Program-made: the position numbers and the translations under genes | The notes under the pieces: model-generated | Seen by the model: the letters and a program-made list of their open reading frames with translations, nothing else | Databases searched by the model: none | Told to the model about the DNA's origin: nothing | Part shown: piece by piece, positions 25,987 through 39,037 of the stretch | How positions within the stretch are numbered: the stretch's first letter is position 1 | Layout: each line of letters begins with the position of its first letter | NCBI RefSeq assembly: GCF_904067045.1 | Contig: NZ_CAJFDC010000007.1 | Coordinates: forward strand, 124,001-188,000 | Direction of reading: 5' to 3' | Source of the DNA: Pseudomonas sp. FEN | GTDB lineage: Bacteria > Pseudomonadota > Gammaproteobacteria > Pseudomonadales > Pseudomonadaceae | DNA: 64,000 nucleotides

Positions 25987-27396
25987 GTGAGCTATCTGCT
26001 GGTTCGCGAGCGCGGCAGTGCCGCTCAGGCCGCCGCCCGATCAGCAAGCAATATCGTGCAACTGATCGATGCCGATGTACTGCGCAACGTGGAACTCTAC
26101 GACCTGGCGGTCAAGGGGCTGATAAAGGCCTCGCAACGCCCGGACCTGGTGAACGTACCGCCTCAGGTTCGCCATCTCGCACTCTTCGACCGGGCCTCGA
26201 GCGCGTCCCACAGAGGCGACGTCCTCCTGCTTGATCGCCAGGGTGGTGTCATCGCCGACTCGCTCTCGGTCAAGCCGCGGGTCGATAATTTTTCCGACCG
26301 TGAATACTTCCAGGCTCATTTGCGCAATCCAGACCTGGGACTGATGATCAGCCGTCCGTTCAAGGCCCGCCGAGAGCCCCACCCGTGGCTGATCGGTTTC
26401 AGTCGCCGGCTATCCGCGACAGACGGAACCTTTCTCGGGGTCGCCGCCGCCGCGATGCGCCTGAGTTACTTCGACGAATTGTTCAAGACCTTGAACGTCG
26501 GCAAGGGCAGTTCGATCAATCTGGTCAGCACCGAAGGCGTTCTCCTCGCCCAACAGCCGCCACTGGCCGAGGAACTGATCGGCAAGGATTTCAGTAAACG
26601 GCCCAACTTCCTCCGTATCCTGAAGGAGGGCGAAGGCAGCTTTACCAGCATCTCCAGCGTCGACGGCGCCGAGCGGCTTTATACCTTCTCGCAGGTGGGC
26701 AAGTTGCCATTGCTGGTGGTGGTCGGCCTCTCCACCGATGAGGTCTATGGCACCTGGAAGCGCACCGCATGGCTGATCGGCCTCGCCACCGGCATTCTTT
26801 GCCTGGGCCTGCTCTGGCTGACCTGGCTGCTCTCCCGGGAGCTGCGCCTGCGCCTGCGCGCCGAACAGGAACTCGCCGAACTGGCCGCGACCGACGCGTT
26901 GACCGGCCTGGCCAATCGCCGGGCGCTGGATGAAACCCTGCAGCGCGAGTGGGCCAGGGCGCAACGCGCGGGCAAACCGCTGTCACTGTTGATGATCGAT
27001 GCCGATCACTTCAAAGCCTTCAACGACCGCCACGGTCACCCGGCCGGCGACGAGGCCCTGCGGCGACTGGCGCGGGTGATCGTCGACAATATTCGTCGTC
27101 CTGGCGATATGGCGGCGCGCTATGGCGGCGAGGAGTTTGCCGCGGTGTTGCCGGAAACCGACGCGCAAGGCGCGTTGAACCTGGCGCAAAAGATCAGGAC
27201 AGCCATGGCCGCGCAGGCACCGTTCAATGGCGACCAGCAGCCGATTAGCGTCAGCATCGGTGCCAGCACCGCTTCCCCGCCCGGCGAAGGCACGTTGGAG
27301 CAACTGCTGAACAAAGCTGACCAGGCGTTGTACCAAGCCAAGCATGAAGGCCGCGACCGGGTGGTGCATATCAGCCTCGACCGCCCCCCCTTGTAG
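25987..27396 (+). CDS. Membrane diguanylate cyclase with Cache-like sensor (start uncertain)
   Basis: Synthesises cyclic di-GMP. From GTG 25987 the protein has 469 aa: a periplasmic dCache-like sensor (about 10-250, with DRQGGVIADS and FSDREYFQAH), a TM helix (about 258-280) and a GGDEF domain with active-site YGGEEF and inhibitory site RPGD five residues before it. The reading frame continues upstream to 25876 and encodes another hydrophobic helix (TLLILGCTLTVVAILAIVSY), which such proteins need as TM1, but that stretch contains no ATG, GTG or TTG. An ATC at 25900 lies 7 nt after CGAGAG. The true start is therefore probably upstream and non-standard, or the gene is slightly damaged. Confidence 0.82.
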   Translation: MSYLLVRERGSAAQAAARSASNIVQLIDADVLRNVELYDLAVKGLIKASQRPDLVNVPPQVRHLALFDRASSASHRGDVLLLDRQGGVIADSLSVKPRVDNFSDREYFQAHLRNPDLGLMISRPFKARREPHPWLIGFSRRLSATDGTFLGVAAAAMRLSYFDELFKTLNVGKGSSINLVSTEGVLLAQQPPLAEELIGKDFSKRPNFLRILKEGEGSFTSISSVDGAERLYTFSQVGKLPLLVVVGLSTDEVYGTWKRTAWLIGLATGILCLGLLWLTWLLSRELRLRLRAEQELAELAATDALTGLANRRALDETLQREWARAQRAGKPLSLLMIDADHFKAFNDRHGHPAGDEALRRLARVIVDNIRRPGDMAARYGGEEFAAVLPETDAQGALNLAQKIRTAMAAQAPFNGDQQPISVSIGASTASPPGEGTLEQLLNKADQALYQAKHEGRDRVVHISLDRPPL

Positions 27397-27433
27397 GAGC
27401 AGCCGGTCGAGGCTCGATTGCTCGCGCCTACCA
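27391..27433. repeat. REP-like element
   Basis: TTGTAGGAGC...ATTGCTCGCGCCTAC is a degenerate REP palindrome straight after the diguanylate cyclase stop codon. Confidence 0.55.
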
Positions 27434-27441
27434 GGGGGCAC

Positions 27442-27467
27442 AAAAAAAACCGCCCGAAGGCGGCTTT
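27442..27467 (-). terminator. Terminator of lpxC (end of the division/cell-wall cluster)
   Basis: On the minus strand AAAGCCGCC-TTC-GGGCGGTTTTTTTT: a GC-rich stem with an eight-T run about 30 nt past the lpxC stop. Confidence 0.85.
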
Positions 27468-27492
27468 CAAATACAACAAAAGGAGAGAGTCG

Positions 27493-28440
<948 letters not shown>

Positions 28441-28516
28441 TCAACAAAGGCTGGCGATAATAGCAGACCAGACCTTTGCTGAACACCAATCACCCTAATA
28501 CTCCTGATACATTCCA

Positions 28517-29710
28517 TCAATCAGCCTGGCGACGCAGGAAAGCCGGGATATCCAGATAGTCCAGGTCGTCTTGCGGGTTCATCTTCGCGGCAGTCGCGGC
28601 ACCGGCCTGGGCCTGGTTGCGCATGACGGTCGGACGGTCCAGGTCACGGTAATTCACCGACGGCATTTCCTGACGCGCTTGCGAAGGCGCCTGGGCGGCA
28701 GCCGACTGGCTGGTCTGCAGCGTGTTGTCGATGACCTTCACAGGTTTCTCGATACGGGCGCCCAGGCCAGTCGCGACCACGGTCACGTGCAGCTCGTCGC
28801 GCATGTCCGGATCGATCACGGTACCGACCTTGACCATGGCGTGCTCGGAAGCGAAGGCTTCGATGATGCTACCCACGTCGGAGTACTCACCCAGGGACAG
28901 GTCAGGACCGGCGGTGATGTTCACCAGGATGCCACGCGCGCCTTGCAGGTTGACGTCTTCCAGCAGCGGGTTGCGGATTGCCGCCTCGGTGGCTTCACGC
29001 GCACGGTTCGGACCGCTGGCGCAGCCAGTGCCCATCATCGCCATGCCCATTTCGCTCATCACGGTACGCACGTCGGCGAAGTCGACGTTGATCATGCCCG
29101 GACGCTTGATGATGTCGGAGATACCGCGAACGGCACCGGCGAGTACATCGTCAGCCTTGGCGAAAGCCGACAGCAGGCTGGCGTCCTTACCAAGGATGGT
29201 CAGCAGCTTCTCGTTGGGGATGGTGATCAACGAGTCGACGCTTTCGCTCAGCGCGCGGATGCCCTCATCGGCGATCTGCATGCGTTTGCGGCCTTCGAAC
29301 GGGAACGGACGGGTCACCACCGCAACGGTGAGGATGCCCATTTCCTTCGCCACTTCGGCAATGATCGGCGCCGCACCGGTACCGGTACCGCCACCCATGC
29401 CGGTGGTGATGAACACCATGTTGGTGCCCTGCAACACTTCGGCGATGCGCTCGCGATCTTCCAGCGCGGCCTGACGACCGACTTCCGGATTGGCGCCGGC
29501 ACCCAGGCCCTTGGTCACGCCGGTACCCAGTTGCAGGATAGTCCGCGCGCCAATGTTCTTCAGGGCCTGGGCATCGGTGTTGGCGCAGATGAACTCGACG
29601 CCTTCAATGTTGCTCTTGACCATATGGTTAACGGCGTTGCCGCCGCCACCGCCTACGCCGATAACCTTGATTACCGGACTTTGTGGGACGTTGTCTACGA
29701 GTTCGAACAT
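28517..29710 (-). CDS. ftsZ: Cell division protein FtsZ
   Basis: Tubulin-like GTPase that forms the Z ring. It has 397 aa. The GTP-binding signature GMGGGTGTGAAP, the T7 catalytic loop NVDFADVRTVM and the C-terminal tail DYLDIPAFLRRQAD (FtsA/ZipA-binding peptide) are present. The start has AAAGGAGAGG upstream. It is 55 nt after ftsA. Confidence 0.98.
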   Translation of the reverse strand: MFELVDNVPQSPVIKVIGVGGGGGNAVNHMVKSNIEGVEFICANTDAQALKNIGARTILQLGTGVTKGLGAGANPEVGRQAALEDRERIAEVLQGTNMVFITTGMGGGTGTGAAPIIAEVAKEMGILTVAVVTRPFPFEGRKRMQIADEGIRALSESVDSLITIPNEKLLTILGKDASLLSAFAKADDVLAGAVRGISDIIKRPGMINVDFADVRTVMSEMGMAMMGTGCASGPNRAREATEAAIRNPLLEDVNLQGARGILVNITAGPDLSLGEYSDVGSIIEAFASEHAMVKVGTVIDPDMRDELHVTVVATGLGARIEKPVKVIDNTLQTSQSAAAQAPSQARQEMPSVNYRDLDRPTVMRNQAQAGAATAAKMNPQDDLDYLDIPAFLRRQAD

Positions 29711-29765
29711 GTTCCCTCTCCTTTCATTCTCTAGTTTTTTCGCCTACTTCTACTGCTTTGAAACT

Positions 29766-31031
29766 TTAAAAGTTGCCCTGAACCCAGCGTTTCAAACGCT
29801 CCAGCACAGGTGCTTTCTGTTCTTCATCGCGATAGTCGTTTCTGTTGCCGCCGTTGTAGCCGGACAGGGAAATGCCGTCCGACTGCTTTTGCAGTCCGTA
29901 CAGCAACAGCCCTACCCCAGTTGAATAGATCGGGTTACGGATCACGTCCGCGAGCCCTTTGACAGTGTGCGGAACGCCCAGGCGCACCGGCATGTGGAAA
30001 ATCTCTTCGGCCAGTTCGACCGCGCCTTCCATCTTCGAAGTACCACCGGTCAGCACGATGCCCGCCGGGATCAGGTCTTCGTAGCCGCTGCGCCGCAGCT
30101 CGGCCTGGATCAGGGTGAACAGCTCGTCGTAACGCGGCTCGACCACCTCGGCCAGGGCCTGGCGCGACAGTTCGCGCGGCGGACGATCGCCGACGCTCGG
30201 GACCTTGATGGTTTCACCGGCACCGGCCAGTTTCGCCAGGGCGCAGGCGTAGCGGATCTTGATCTCTTCGGCGTACTGGGTCGGAGTCCGCAGGGCCATG
30301 GCGATGTCGTTGGTCACCTGGTCGCCGGCAATCGGGATCACCGCGGTGTGACGGATCGCGCCTTCGGTGAAGATCGCGATGTCGGTGGTGCCGCCGCCGA
30401 TATCCACCAGGCACACGCCCAGCTCTTTCTCGTCATCGGTCAGCACCGAGTACGCGGACGCCAACTGCTCGAGGATGATGTCGTCGATTTCCAGGCCGCA
30501 ACGGCGCACGCATTTCTCGATGTTCTGCGCCGCGTTCACCGCGCAGGTGACCACATGGACCTTGGCTTCCAGGCGCACGCCGGACATCCCGAGAGGCTCA
30601 CGCACGCCTTCCTGGTTGTCGATCACATAGTCCTGCGGCAGGGTGTGCAACACCCGCTGGTCCGCCGGGATCGCCACGGCCTGGGCCGCGTCGAGCACCC
30701 GCTCGAGGTCCGCCGCGCTGACTTCGCGATCGCGGATCGCGACAATGCCGTGGGAATTCAGGCTGCGGATATGATTGCCCGCCACGCCGACGAAGGCCGA
30801 GTGAATCCGGCAACCGGCCATCAGTTGCGCTTCTTCTACCGCGCGCTGGATCGACTGCACGGTGGACTCGATATTCACCACCACGCCCTTCTTCAGGCCG
30901 CGAGAAGGATGGGTACCGATACCGACGATTTCCAGCGTGCCATCGGCCGCGACCTCGCCTACCAGCGCCACCACCTTGGAGGTGCCGATATCCAGTCCGA
31001 CGATCATTTTGCCGCTTTGCACATTTGCCAT
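29766..31031 (-). CDS. ftsA: Cell division protein FtsA
   Basis: Actin-like ATPase that tethers FtsZ to the membrane. It has 421 aa from MANVQSGKMIVGLDIGTSKV; the frame is open further upstream, but this start matches the family N-terminus. It shows the phosphate-binding motif LDIGTSKVVALVGE, a second phosphate loop VDIGGGTTDIAIF, and the C-terminal amphipathic membrane-targeting helix LERLKRWVQGNF. It lies 14 nt downstream of ftsQ. Confidence 0.97.
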   Translation of the reverse strand: MANVQSGKMIVGLDIGTSKVVALVGEVAADGTLEIVGIGTHPSRGLKKGVVVNIESTVQSIQRAVEEAQLMAGCRIHSAFVGVAGNHIRSLNSHGIVAIRDREVSAADLERVLDAAQAVAIPADQRVLHTLPQDYVIDNQEGVREPLGMSGVRLEAKVHVVTCAVNAAQNIEKCVRRCGLEIDDIILEQLASAYSVLTDDEKELGVCLVDIGGGTTDIAIFTEGAIRHTAVIPIAGDQVTNDIAMALRTPTQYAEEIKIRYACALAKLAGAGETIKVPSVGDRPPRELSRQALAEVVEPRYDELFTLIQAELRRSGYEDLIPAGIVLTGGTSKMEGAVELAEEIFHMPVRLGVPHTVKGLADVIRNPIYSTGVGLLLYGLQKQSDGISLSGYNGGNRNDYRDEEQKAPVLERLKRWVQGNF

Positions 31032-31045
31032 GGTCCTGCCTCTTC

Positions 31046-31915
31046 TTAATTCTTCGCAACGGCGGGTTTGGCCGTCACGGGCGCCACAGGTTCCCGCCAT
31101 CCGACGGCCAGGCCGTTGGAGTAACGCAGATCGATGCTGGCAATGTTCGTAATCTGTTCTTTCAGCGTTTTTTCATAAATGGCAATGAAACGGCGCATCT
31201 TCTCGACCAGATGGTCGCGGCCCAACAACAGCTCGATCCCCGGCCCCGCGCTACCCGCGCCGGTGGTCAGGAACCAACTCCCGCGTTCACGCAGCTCCAG
31301 CCGGACAATCGAGAAACCCAGCGGGCGCAGCATTTGACTCAACACCTGATACTGCTGCATCACCTGCTGCTGGGCCCGTTGCGGACCGACCAACTGCGGC
31401 AGATGTTCGTAGTTCGCCAGCTCCCGTGGCGCGAACGCCTGGCCCTGGTTGTTCAACAACGCGCCGTCGCCCCAGCGGGCCACCGGCAGTTGCTCTTCCA
31501 GACGGATCACCACCTGGTCCGGCCATACGCGCCGGACCTCGGCGTGGGCGATCCAGGGCATGGTTTCCAACTCGGCGCGCATGCTCGCCAGGTCGATGGT
31601 GAAGAAGCTCGAGGCGACGTACGGCGCGATCCGCTGCTGCACCGCCTGCTGGCTGATATAGCTCAGGTCGCCCTGCACGTTGATCTTGCTGATCGGTCGA
31701 TCGGCATAGGGCAACAGCCGCTGGGCGCCTTCATAGGTGCCGAAGCCCAGGGCCACCAGCAACACCGGCCACATCAGGCTCTTCAAAAAGCCGAAGTTGG
31801 CTTTCGGCAGGCGCACCGACATCGGTTCTTTAGCCACCATCCGGCTGGCACCCCGCGGCACCGGCTTGTTACGGCCGGGGACGGGTGACTGATGACGAAT
31901 CGATGCGCCGTGCAT
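31046..31915 (-). CDS. ftsQ: Cell division protein FtsQ
   Basis: 289 aa bitopic divisome protein that joins with FtsL and FtsB. It has a basic cytoplasmic N-terminus ([20 protein letters not shown]), one TM helix (about 45-65), a POTRA domain beginning [18 protein letters not shown] and a beta domain. It starts 4 nt after the ddlB stop. Confidence 0.96.
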   Translation of the reverse strand: MHGASIRHQSPVPGRNKPVPRGASRMVAKEPMSVRLPKANFGFLKSLMWPVLLVALGFGTYEGAQRLLPYADRPISKINVQGDLSYISQQAVQQRIAPYVASSFFTIDLASMRAELETMPWIAHAEVRRVWPDQVVIRLEEQLPVARWGDGALLNNQGQAFAPRELANYEHLPQLVGPQRAQQQVMQQYQVLSQMLRPLGFSIVRLELRERGSWFLTTGAGSAGPGIELLLGRDHLVEKMRRFIAIYEKTLKEQITNIASIDLRYSNGLAVGWREPVAPVTAKPAVAKN

Positions 31916-31919
31916 GGTC

Positions 31920-34331
<2,412 letters not shown>

Positions 34332-34339
<8 letters not shown>

Positions 34340-35402
34340 GGGCCACCTCCAGGCAGATCTCGACCACGGTGCGGGTGGCATCTGGCTTGGCCAGGCGGCG
34401 GGCAGTGCGCGCCATGCTGTTCAGTCGTTCCGGTTGCATCAAAACCTCTGTCAGGCGAGCCGCCAGGTCGGCGGCGCCAGTCGTTCTTTGCGGCAGCAGG
34501 AAGGCAGCGCCCTCCCCGGCCAGATATTCGGCATTGCGGGTCTGGTGATCGTCGATCGCATGGGGCAAGGGCACCAGCAACGACGGCAGACCGGCAGCGG
34601 CCAGTTCACTGACGGTCAAGGCGCCAGCGCGGCAGACCACCAGGTCGGCCCAGCCATAGGCTTGGGCCATGTCTTTGATAAAGGGCGCCACTTGCGCCTC
34701 GACGCCGACCGCCTGATAGCGTTCGGCGGTGATTTCGTCGTGATTGCGCCCGGCCTGGTGGAACACTTCCGGGCGGTACTCGGCCGGCACCAGCGCCAGC
34801 GCCTCGGGCAACAACTTGTTCAGCGGCTCGGCCCCCTGGCTGCCGCCGAGGATCAGCAAGCGCGCGCGGCGTCCGACCAGGGCCTGGCGTGGGGTTTCCA
34901 GGAACAATTCGGTGCGCACCGGATTGCCGGTGGTCCGCCGTTTGCCTGAAGCGCCGAAGGTATTCGGGAAAGCTTCGCAGACCCGGCTCGCCAAGGGCAC
35001 CAGCAACCGATTGGCGGTACCCGCCACGGCGTTCTGCTCATGAACGATCACCGGGATACCGGCCATCCGCGCGGCGACGCCGCCGGGGCCGGTGACGTAG
35101 CCGCCAAAGCCCAGCACACACACCGGTTTCAGCTCACGCATGACCTTGCGCGCCTGCCACACCGCCTTGAGCAGGATGAACGGCGCCTTGAGCAGCGACA
35201 GCTTGCCCTTGCCCCGCAACCCCGTGACCTGGATCAGGTGCAGCGGCAGACCAGCGCCCGGCACCAGCTCGTTCTCGATGCCACGCGGCGTGCCCAACCA
35301 ATGCACATCGAAGCCACGCGCCTGGAATTCCCGCGCGCAGGCCAGCGCCGGGAACACGTGCCCACCGGTGCCGCCGGCCATGATCAGCACTTTAGCGCCC
35401 AT
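34332..35402 (-). CDS. murG: Undecaprenyl-PP-MurNAc-pentapeptide-UDPGlcNAc GlcNAc transferase
   Basis: Peripheral inner-membrane GT28 glycosyltransferase that makes lipid II. It has 356 aa from [20 protein letters not shown], with the G-loop GGTGGHVFP, a second glycine motif [10 protein letters not shown] and the UDP-GlcNAc site [20 protein letters not shown]. It starts inside the end of ftsW (11-nt overlap). Confidence 0.97.
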
Positions 35403-36606
35403 GGGGTGACTCCTCGGCGAAGTCACTTTCATTGAACTCCATCTCCTCGCTGCCCAGATGGGTTCGACTTTCCCATTCGATACGCAGCAGCAAGCCGAGA
35501 CAGATGCAGCAGATCACCAACGAACTGCCGCCATAACTGAGGAACGGCAGGGTCAGGCCCTTGGTCGGCAACAGGCCGACGTTCACACCAATATTGATCA
35601 GGAATTGACCGATCCACAGGAACGCCAGACCGTAGGCCATATAGGCGGCAAAGAATTGCTTGGCCTTCTCCGCCCACAAGCCGATGTACATGGCCCGCAC
35701 ACTGACGAAAACAAACAGCGCGACCGTGAGCAGCGAGCCCACCGCCCCCAGCTCCTCGGCCAGCACCGAGAACACGAAGTCGGTGTGGGCCTCGGGCAGG
35801 TAGAACTGTTTCTGCACGCTGTTGCCCAGGCCCACGCCCAGCCATTCGCCGCGACCGAAGGCAATCAGCGCCTGGGTCAGCTGGTAACCGGAACCGAACT
35901 GGTCGGCCCAGGGATCGGTAAAGGTGGTCAGGCGCGCCATCCGATAGGGTTGCGCCTTGATCAGCACCACCACCGCGACGACCGCGAGCATGACCATCAG
36001 GCCAAAGCGCAACAGCCCGACACCGCCAAGAAACAGCATCGCCGCCGCCGCGCCCATCATCACCACGGTGGCGCCGAAGTCCGGCTCCATCAGCAACAGG
36101 CCGGCCATCGGCAACAACACGATGAAGGGCTTGAAGAAACCCATCCAGCTTTCGCGGACTTCCTTCTGCCGTCGCACCAGGTAACCGGCGAGGTAGATCA
36201 CCACGAAGACCTTGGCGACCTCCGAGGGCTGTACGTTGAAGAAGCTGAAGCCGATCCAGCGCATCGAACCGTTCACTTCGCGGCCGATGCCCGGCAGCAG
36301 CACCATCACCAGCAAGCCAAAGGCGCCCACCAACATCATGAACCCCATGCGCTGCCAGGTGGCGATCGGCACCATCATGGTGGCAATGCAAGCGCCCAGG
36401 CCGATGACCATATAAATCAGGTGGCGGATCATGTGGTACAGCGCGTTGCCCGACTGCACCGCGGCGACTTCCGACGACGCCGAGGTGATCATCACCAGGC
36501 CCAGGCCCAGCAGCCCCAGGGCGCCGGCCAGCATCGGAAAATCGACATCGATGCCACGACCGCTGATCAGCGGCGACGGATAGGGCTTGAGAATATTGAA
36601 ATTCAT
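35392..36606 (-). CDS. ftsW: Septal peptidoglycan glycosyltransferase FtsW (SEDS family)
   Basis: 404 aa polytopic SEDS protein that polymerises lipid II at the septum together with FtsI. It has about ten TM helices; signatures GSMRWIGFSFFNVQPSEVAK, EPDFGATVVM and GLTLPFLSYGGSS are intact. It overlaps murD by 4 nt and murG by 11 nt. Confidence 0.97.
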   Translation of the reverse strand: MNFNILKPYPSPLISGRGIDVDFPMLAGALGLLGLGLVMITSASSEVAAVQSGNALYHMIRHLIYMVIGLGACIATMMVPIATWQRMGFMMLVGAFGLLVMVLLPGIGREVNGSMRWIGFSFFNVQPSEVAKVFVVIYLAGYLVRRQKEVRESWMGFFKPFIVLLPMAGLLLMEPDFGATVVMMGAAAAMLFLGGVGLLRFGLMVMLAVVAVVVLIKAQPYRMARLTTFTDPWADQFGSGYQLTQALIAFGRGEWLGVGLGNSVQKQFYLPEAHTDFVFSVLAEELGAVGSLLTVALFVFVSVRAMYIGLWAEKAKQFFAAYMAYGLAFLWIGQFLINIGVNVGLLPTKGLTLPFLSYGGSSLVICCICLGLLLRIEWESRTHLGSEEMEFNESDFAEESPHGR

Positions 36607-37949
36607 GCCAACCCCTCCACGGCCTGGGCGAACAAGCGTCCGCGTTCTTCGTAATTCTTGAACATGTCCAGGCTCGCGCAGGCCGGCGACAGCAACACCG
36701 CGTCCCCCGACTCGGCCAGTTCGGCACAGCGTTGCACGGCCTGCTCCAGCGTCTGCACGCGGATCAGCGGCACGCCGTCGCCCAGGGCCTCGGCCAGGCG
36801 CTCGGCATCGCGACCGAGCAGGACCACCGCACGGCAGTTGGCCGTGACCGGGCCACGCAGGGCGGAGAAATCCGCGCCCTTGCCATCGCCACCGGCAATC
36901 AGCACCAGCTTGCCGGCGATATCGGCGCCGAGGCCCTCGATGGCGGCCAGGGCCGCACCGACGTTGGTGGCCTTGGAGTCGTTGTAGTAATTCACCCCGT
37001 GCAACTCACGCAGCCACTGGCAGCGATGCTCGAGACCGGCAAAAGTACGCAGACTCGACAGCATGGCGTCGAACGGCAGCCCGACCGCATGGCCCAGGGC
37101 CAGGGCCGCCAGGGCATTGGCCTGATTGTGGGCGCCGCGAATACGCAGCTCGCTGACCGGCATCAGGTTCTGGAACTCGAAGGCCAGGTACTTCTCGCCG
37201 TTCTCTTCGCGCAGGCCAAAGGCCTTGAAGTCCGGTTTGCCGAGGCCGAAGGTCCAGCACGGCAGGCCTTCGTTCATCAGCGGTCGGGACAAGGCATCCT
37301 GGCGGTTGACCACCACCTGCCTGGCACCACGGAAAATCCGGTGCTTGGCCAGGTGATAGGCCGGCAGGCCGCTGTAGCGATCCATATGGTCTTCGCTGAC
37401 ATTGAGCACGGTGGCCACTTCGGCGCCGAGGTGATCGGTGGTTTCCAGCTGGAAGCTCGACAGCTCCAATACGTACAACTCGACGTCGTCGCTGAGCAGA
37501 TCCAGCGCCGGGGTGCCAAGGTTGCCGCCAACAGCGACCCGTTTGCCCGCCGCGGCCGCCATCTCGCCCACCAGGGTAGTGACGGTACTTTTCGCATTGG
37601 AGCCGCTGATGGCGACAATCGGCGCCTTCGCATTGCGCGCGAACAGCTCGATATCGCCGGACAATTTCACGCCACGGGCCGCCGCGGCTTGCAGGGCCGG
37701 AGTCGCCAGGGCCAGACCGGGGCTCACGTAGAGCTCGTCGGCACGGCAGAGGAATTCGACGTCCAGCTCGCCACAACGCACTTCCACCTGCGGATAGTCA
37801 CGGCGCAGCGTGGCCAACTCCGGCGGATTGTCCCGCGTATCGGCCACCGCAAAGGCGATGCCCCGGCTCGCCAGGAAGCGAACCAGGGACATGCCGCTCT
37901 TGCCGAGGCCGACAATGATGCGGAAGTGGTCAGAAGCGATCAGCGACAC
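36603..37949 (-). CDS. murD: UDP-N-acetylmuramoyl-L-alanine--D-glutamate ligase
   Basis: Adds D-Glu in the cytoplasmic steps of peptidoglycan synthesis. It has 448 aa. The start is GTG (protein MSLIASDHFRIIVGLGKSG) with GAGG nine nucleotides upstream. The ATP loop is SGSNAKSTVTTL, the Pseudomonas form of the usual GTNGKST, and the Mur motif YYNDSKATNVGA is present. It lies 5 nt after mraY. Confidence 0.97.
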   Translation of the reverse strand: MSLIASDHFRIIVGLGKSGMSLVRFLASRGIAFAVADTRDNPPELATLRRDYPQVEVRCGELDVEFLCRADELYVSPGLALATPALQAAAARGVKLSGDIELFARNAKAPIVAISGSNAKSTVTTLVGEMAAAAGKRVAVGGNLGTPALDLLSDDVELYVLELSSFQLETTDHLGAEVATVLNVSEDHMDRYSGLPAYHLAKHRIFRGARQVVVNRQDALSRPLMNEGLPCWTFGLGKPDFKAFGLREENGEKYLAFEFQNLMPVSELRIRGAHNQANALAALALGHAVGLPFDAMLSSLRTFAGLEHRCQWLRELHGVNYYNDSKATNVGAALAAIEGLGADIAGKLVLIAGGDGKGADFSALRGPVTANCRAVVLLGRDAERLAEALGDGVPLIRVQTLEQAVQRCAELAESGDAVLLSPACASLDMFKNYEERGRLFAQAVEGLA

Positions 37950-37954
37950 GTGTT

Positions 37955-39037
37955 CTACCTCAGCTTCAGCGTGGCAAGGCCGACCAACACCAGAATCACG
38001 GTGATGATCCAGAAACGGACGATCACCCGTGGCTCGGGCCAGCCCTTGAGTTCAAAGTGGTGGTGGATCGGCGCCATGCGGAACACACGGCGCCCCGTCA
38101 ATTTGAAGGAAGCGACCTGGATCACCACCGACAGGGTTTCCATCACGAACACCCCGCCCATGATGAACAGGACGATTTCCTGGCGAACGATCACCGCGAT
38201 AGTGCCCAGGGCCGCGCCCAGCGCCAGCGCGCCGACGTCGCCCATGAACACCTGGGCCGGATAGGTGTTGAACCAGAGGAAACCGAGGCCCGCGCCGATC
38301 AGCGCGCCGCAGAACACGATCAGCTCGCCCGCGCCCGGAACATAGGGAATCAACAGGTATTCGGCGAACTTCACGTTACCCGACAGGTAGCAGAAGATCC
38401 CCAGCGCGCCACCGACCATCACCGTCGGCATGATCGCCAGGCCATCAAGGCCGTCGGTCAGGTTGACCGCGTTGCTCGAACCGACGATGACCAGGTAGGT
38501 CAGCACCATGAAGCCGGCGCCCAGGGGAATGCCGACATCCTTGAACATTGGTATCAGCAGGGTGGTCTCGACCGGACTTTGCGCGGTCATGAACAGGAAG
38601 ATCGCCGCGCCCAGGCCGAACACCGACTGCCAGAAGTATTTCCAGCGACTTGGCAGGCCACGGGAGTTCTTCTCGATCACCTTGCGGTAATCGTCGACCC
38701 AACCGATGGCACCGAACAGCAGGGTGACCAGCAGGACCACCCAGACATAACGGTTGTGCAGGTCGGCCCAGAGCAGGGTGCTGATGCCGATGGCCGAGAG
38801 AATCAAGGCACCGCCCATGGTCGGCGTGCCGGACTTGGACAAGTGCGATTGCGGGCCGTCGTTACGCACGGATTGACCGATCTGGCGGTTCTGCAACGTA
38901 CGGATCATCCAGGGACCCAGGCACAGCGACAAAGACAGCGCGGTCAGTACCCCGAGAATCCCGCGCAGGGTCAGGTACTGAAAGACCGCGAAGCCTTTGT
39001 AGAACTGTTGCAGGTACTCCGCTAGCAGCAGCAGCAT
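37955..39037 (-). CDS. mraY: Phospho-N-acetylmuramoyl-pentapeptide transferase
   Basis: Polytopic enzyme that makes lipid I from undecaprenyl phosphate. It has 360 aa, ten TM helices, and the motifs [23 protein letters not shown] (catalytic Asp cluster) and [15 protein letters not shown]. The C-terminus has [11 protein letters not shown]. The start overlaps the murF stop by 1 nt. Confidence 0.98.
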   Translation of the reverse strand: MLLLLAEYLQQFYKGFAVFQYLTLRGILGVLTALSLSLCLGPWMIRTLQNRQIGQSVRNDGPQSHLSKSGTPTMGGALILSAIGISTLLWADLHNRYVWVVLLVTLLFGAIGWVDDYRKVIEKNSRGLPSRWKYFWQSVFGLGAAIFLFMTAQSPVETTLLIPMFKDVGIPLGAGFMVLTYLVIVGSSNAVNLTDGLDGLAIMPTVMVGGALGIFCYLSGNVKFAEYLLIPYVPGAGELIVFCGALIGAGLGFLWFNTYPAQVFMGDVGALALGAALGTIAVIVRQEIVLFIMGGVFVMETLSVVIQVASFKLTGRRVFRMAPIHHHFELKGWPEPRVIVRFWIITVILVLVGLATLKLR

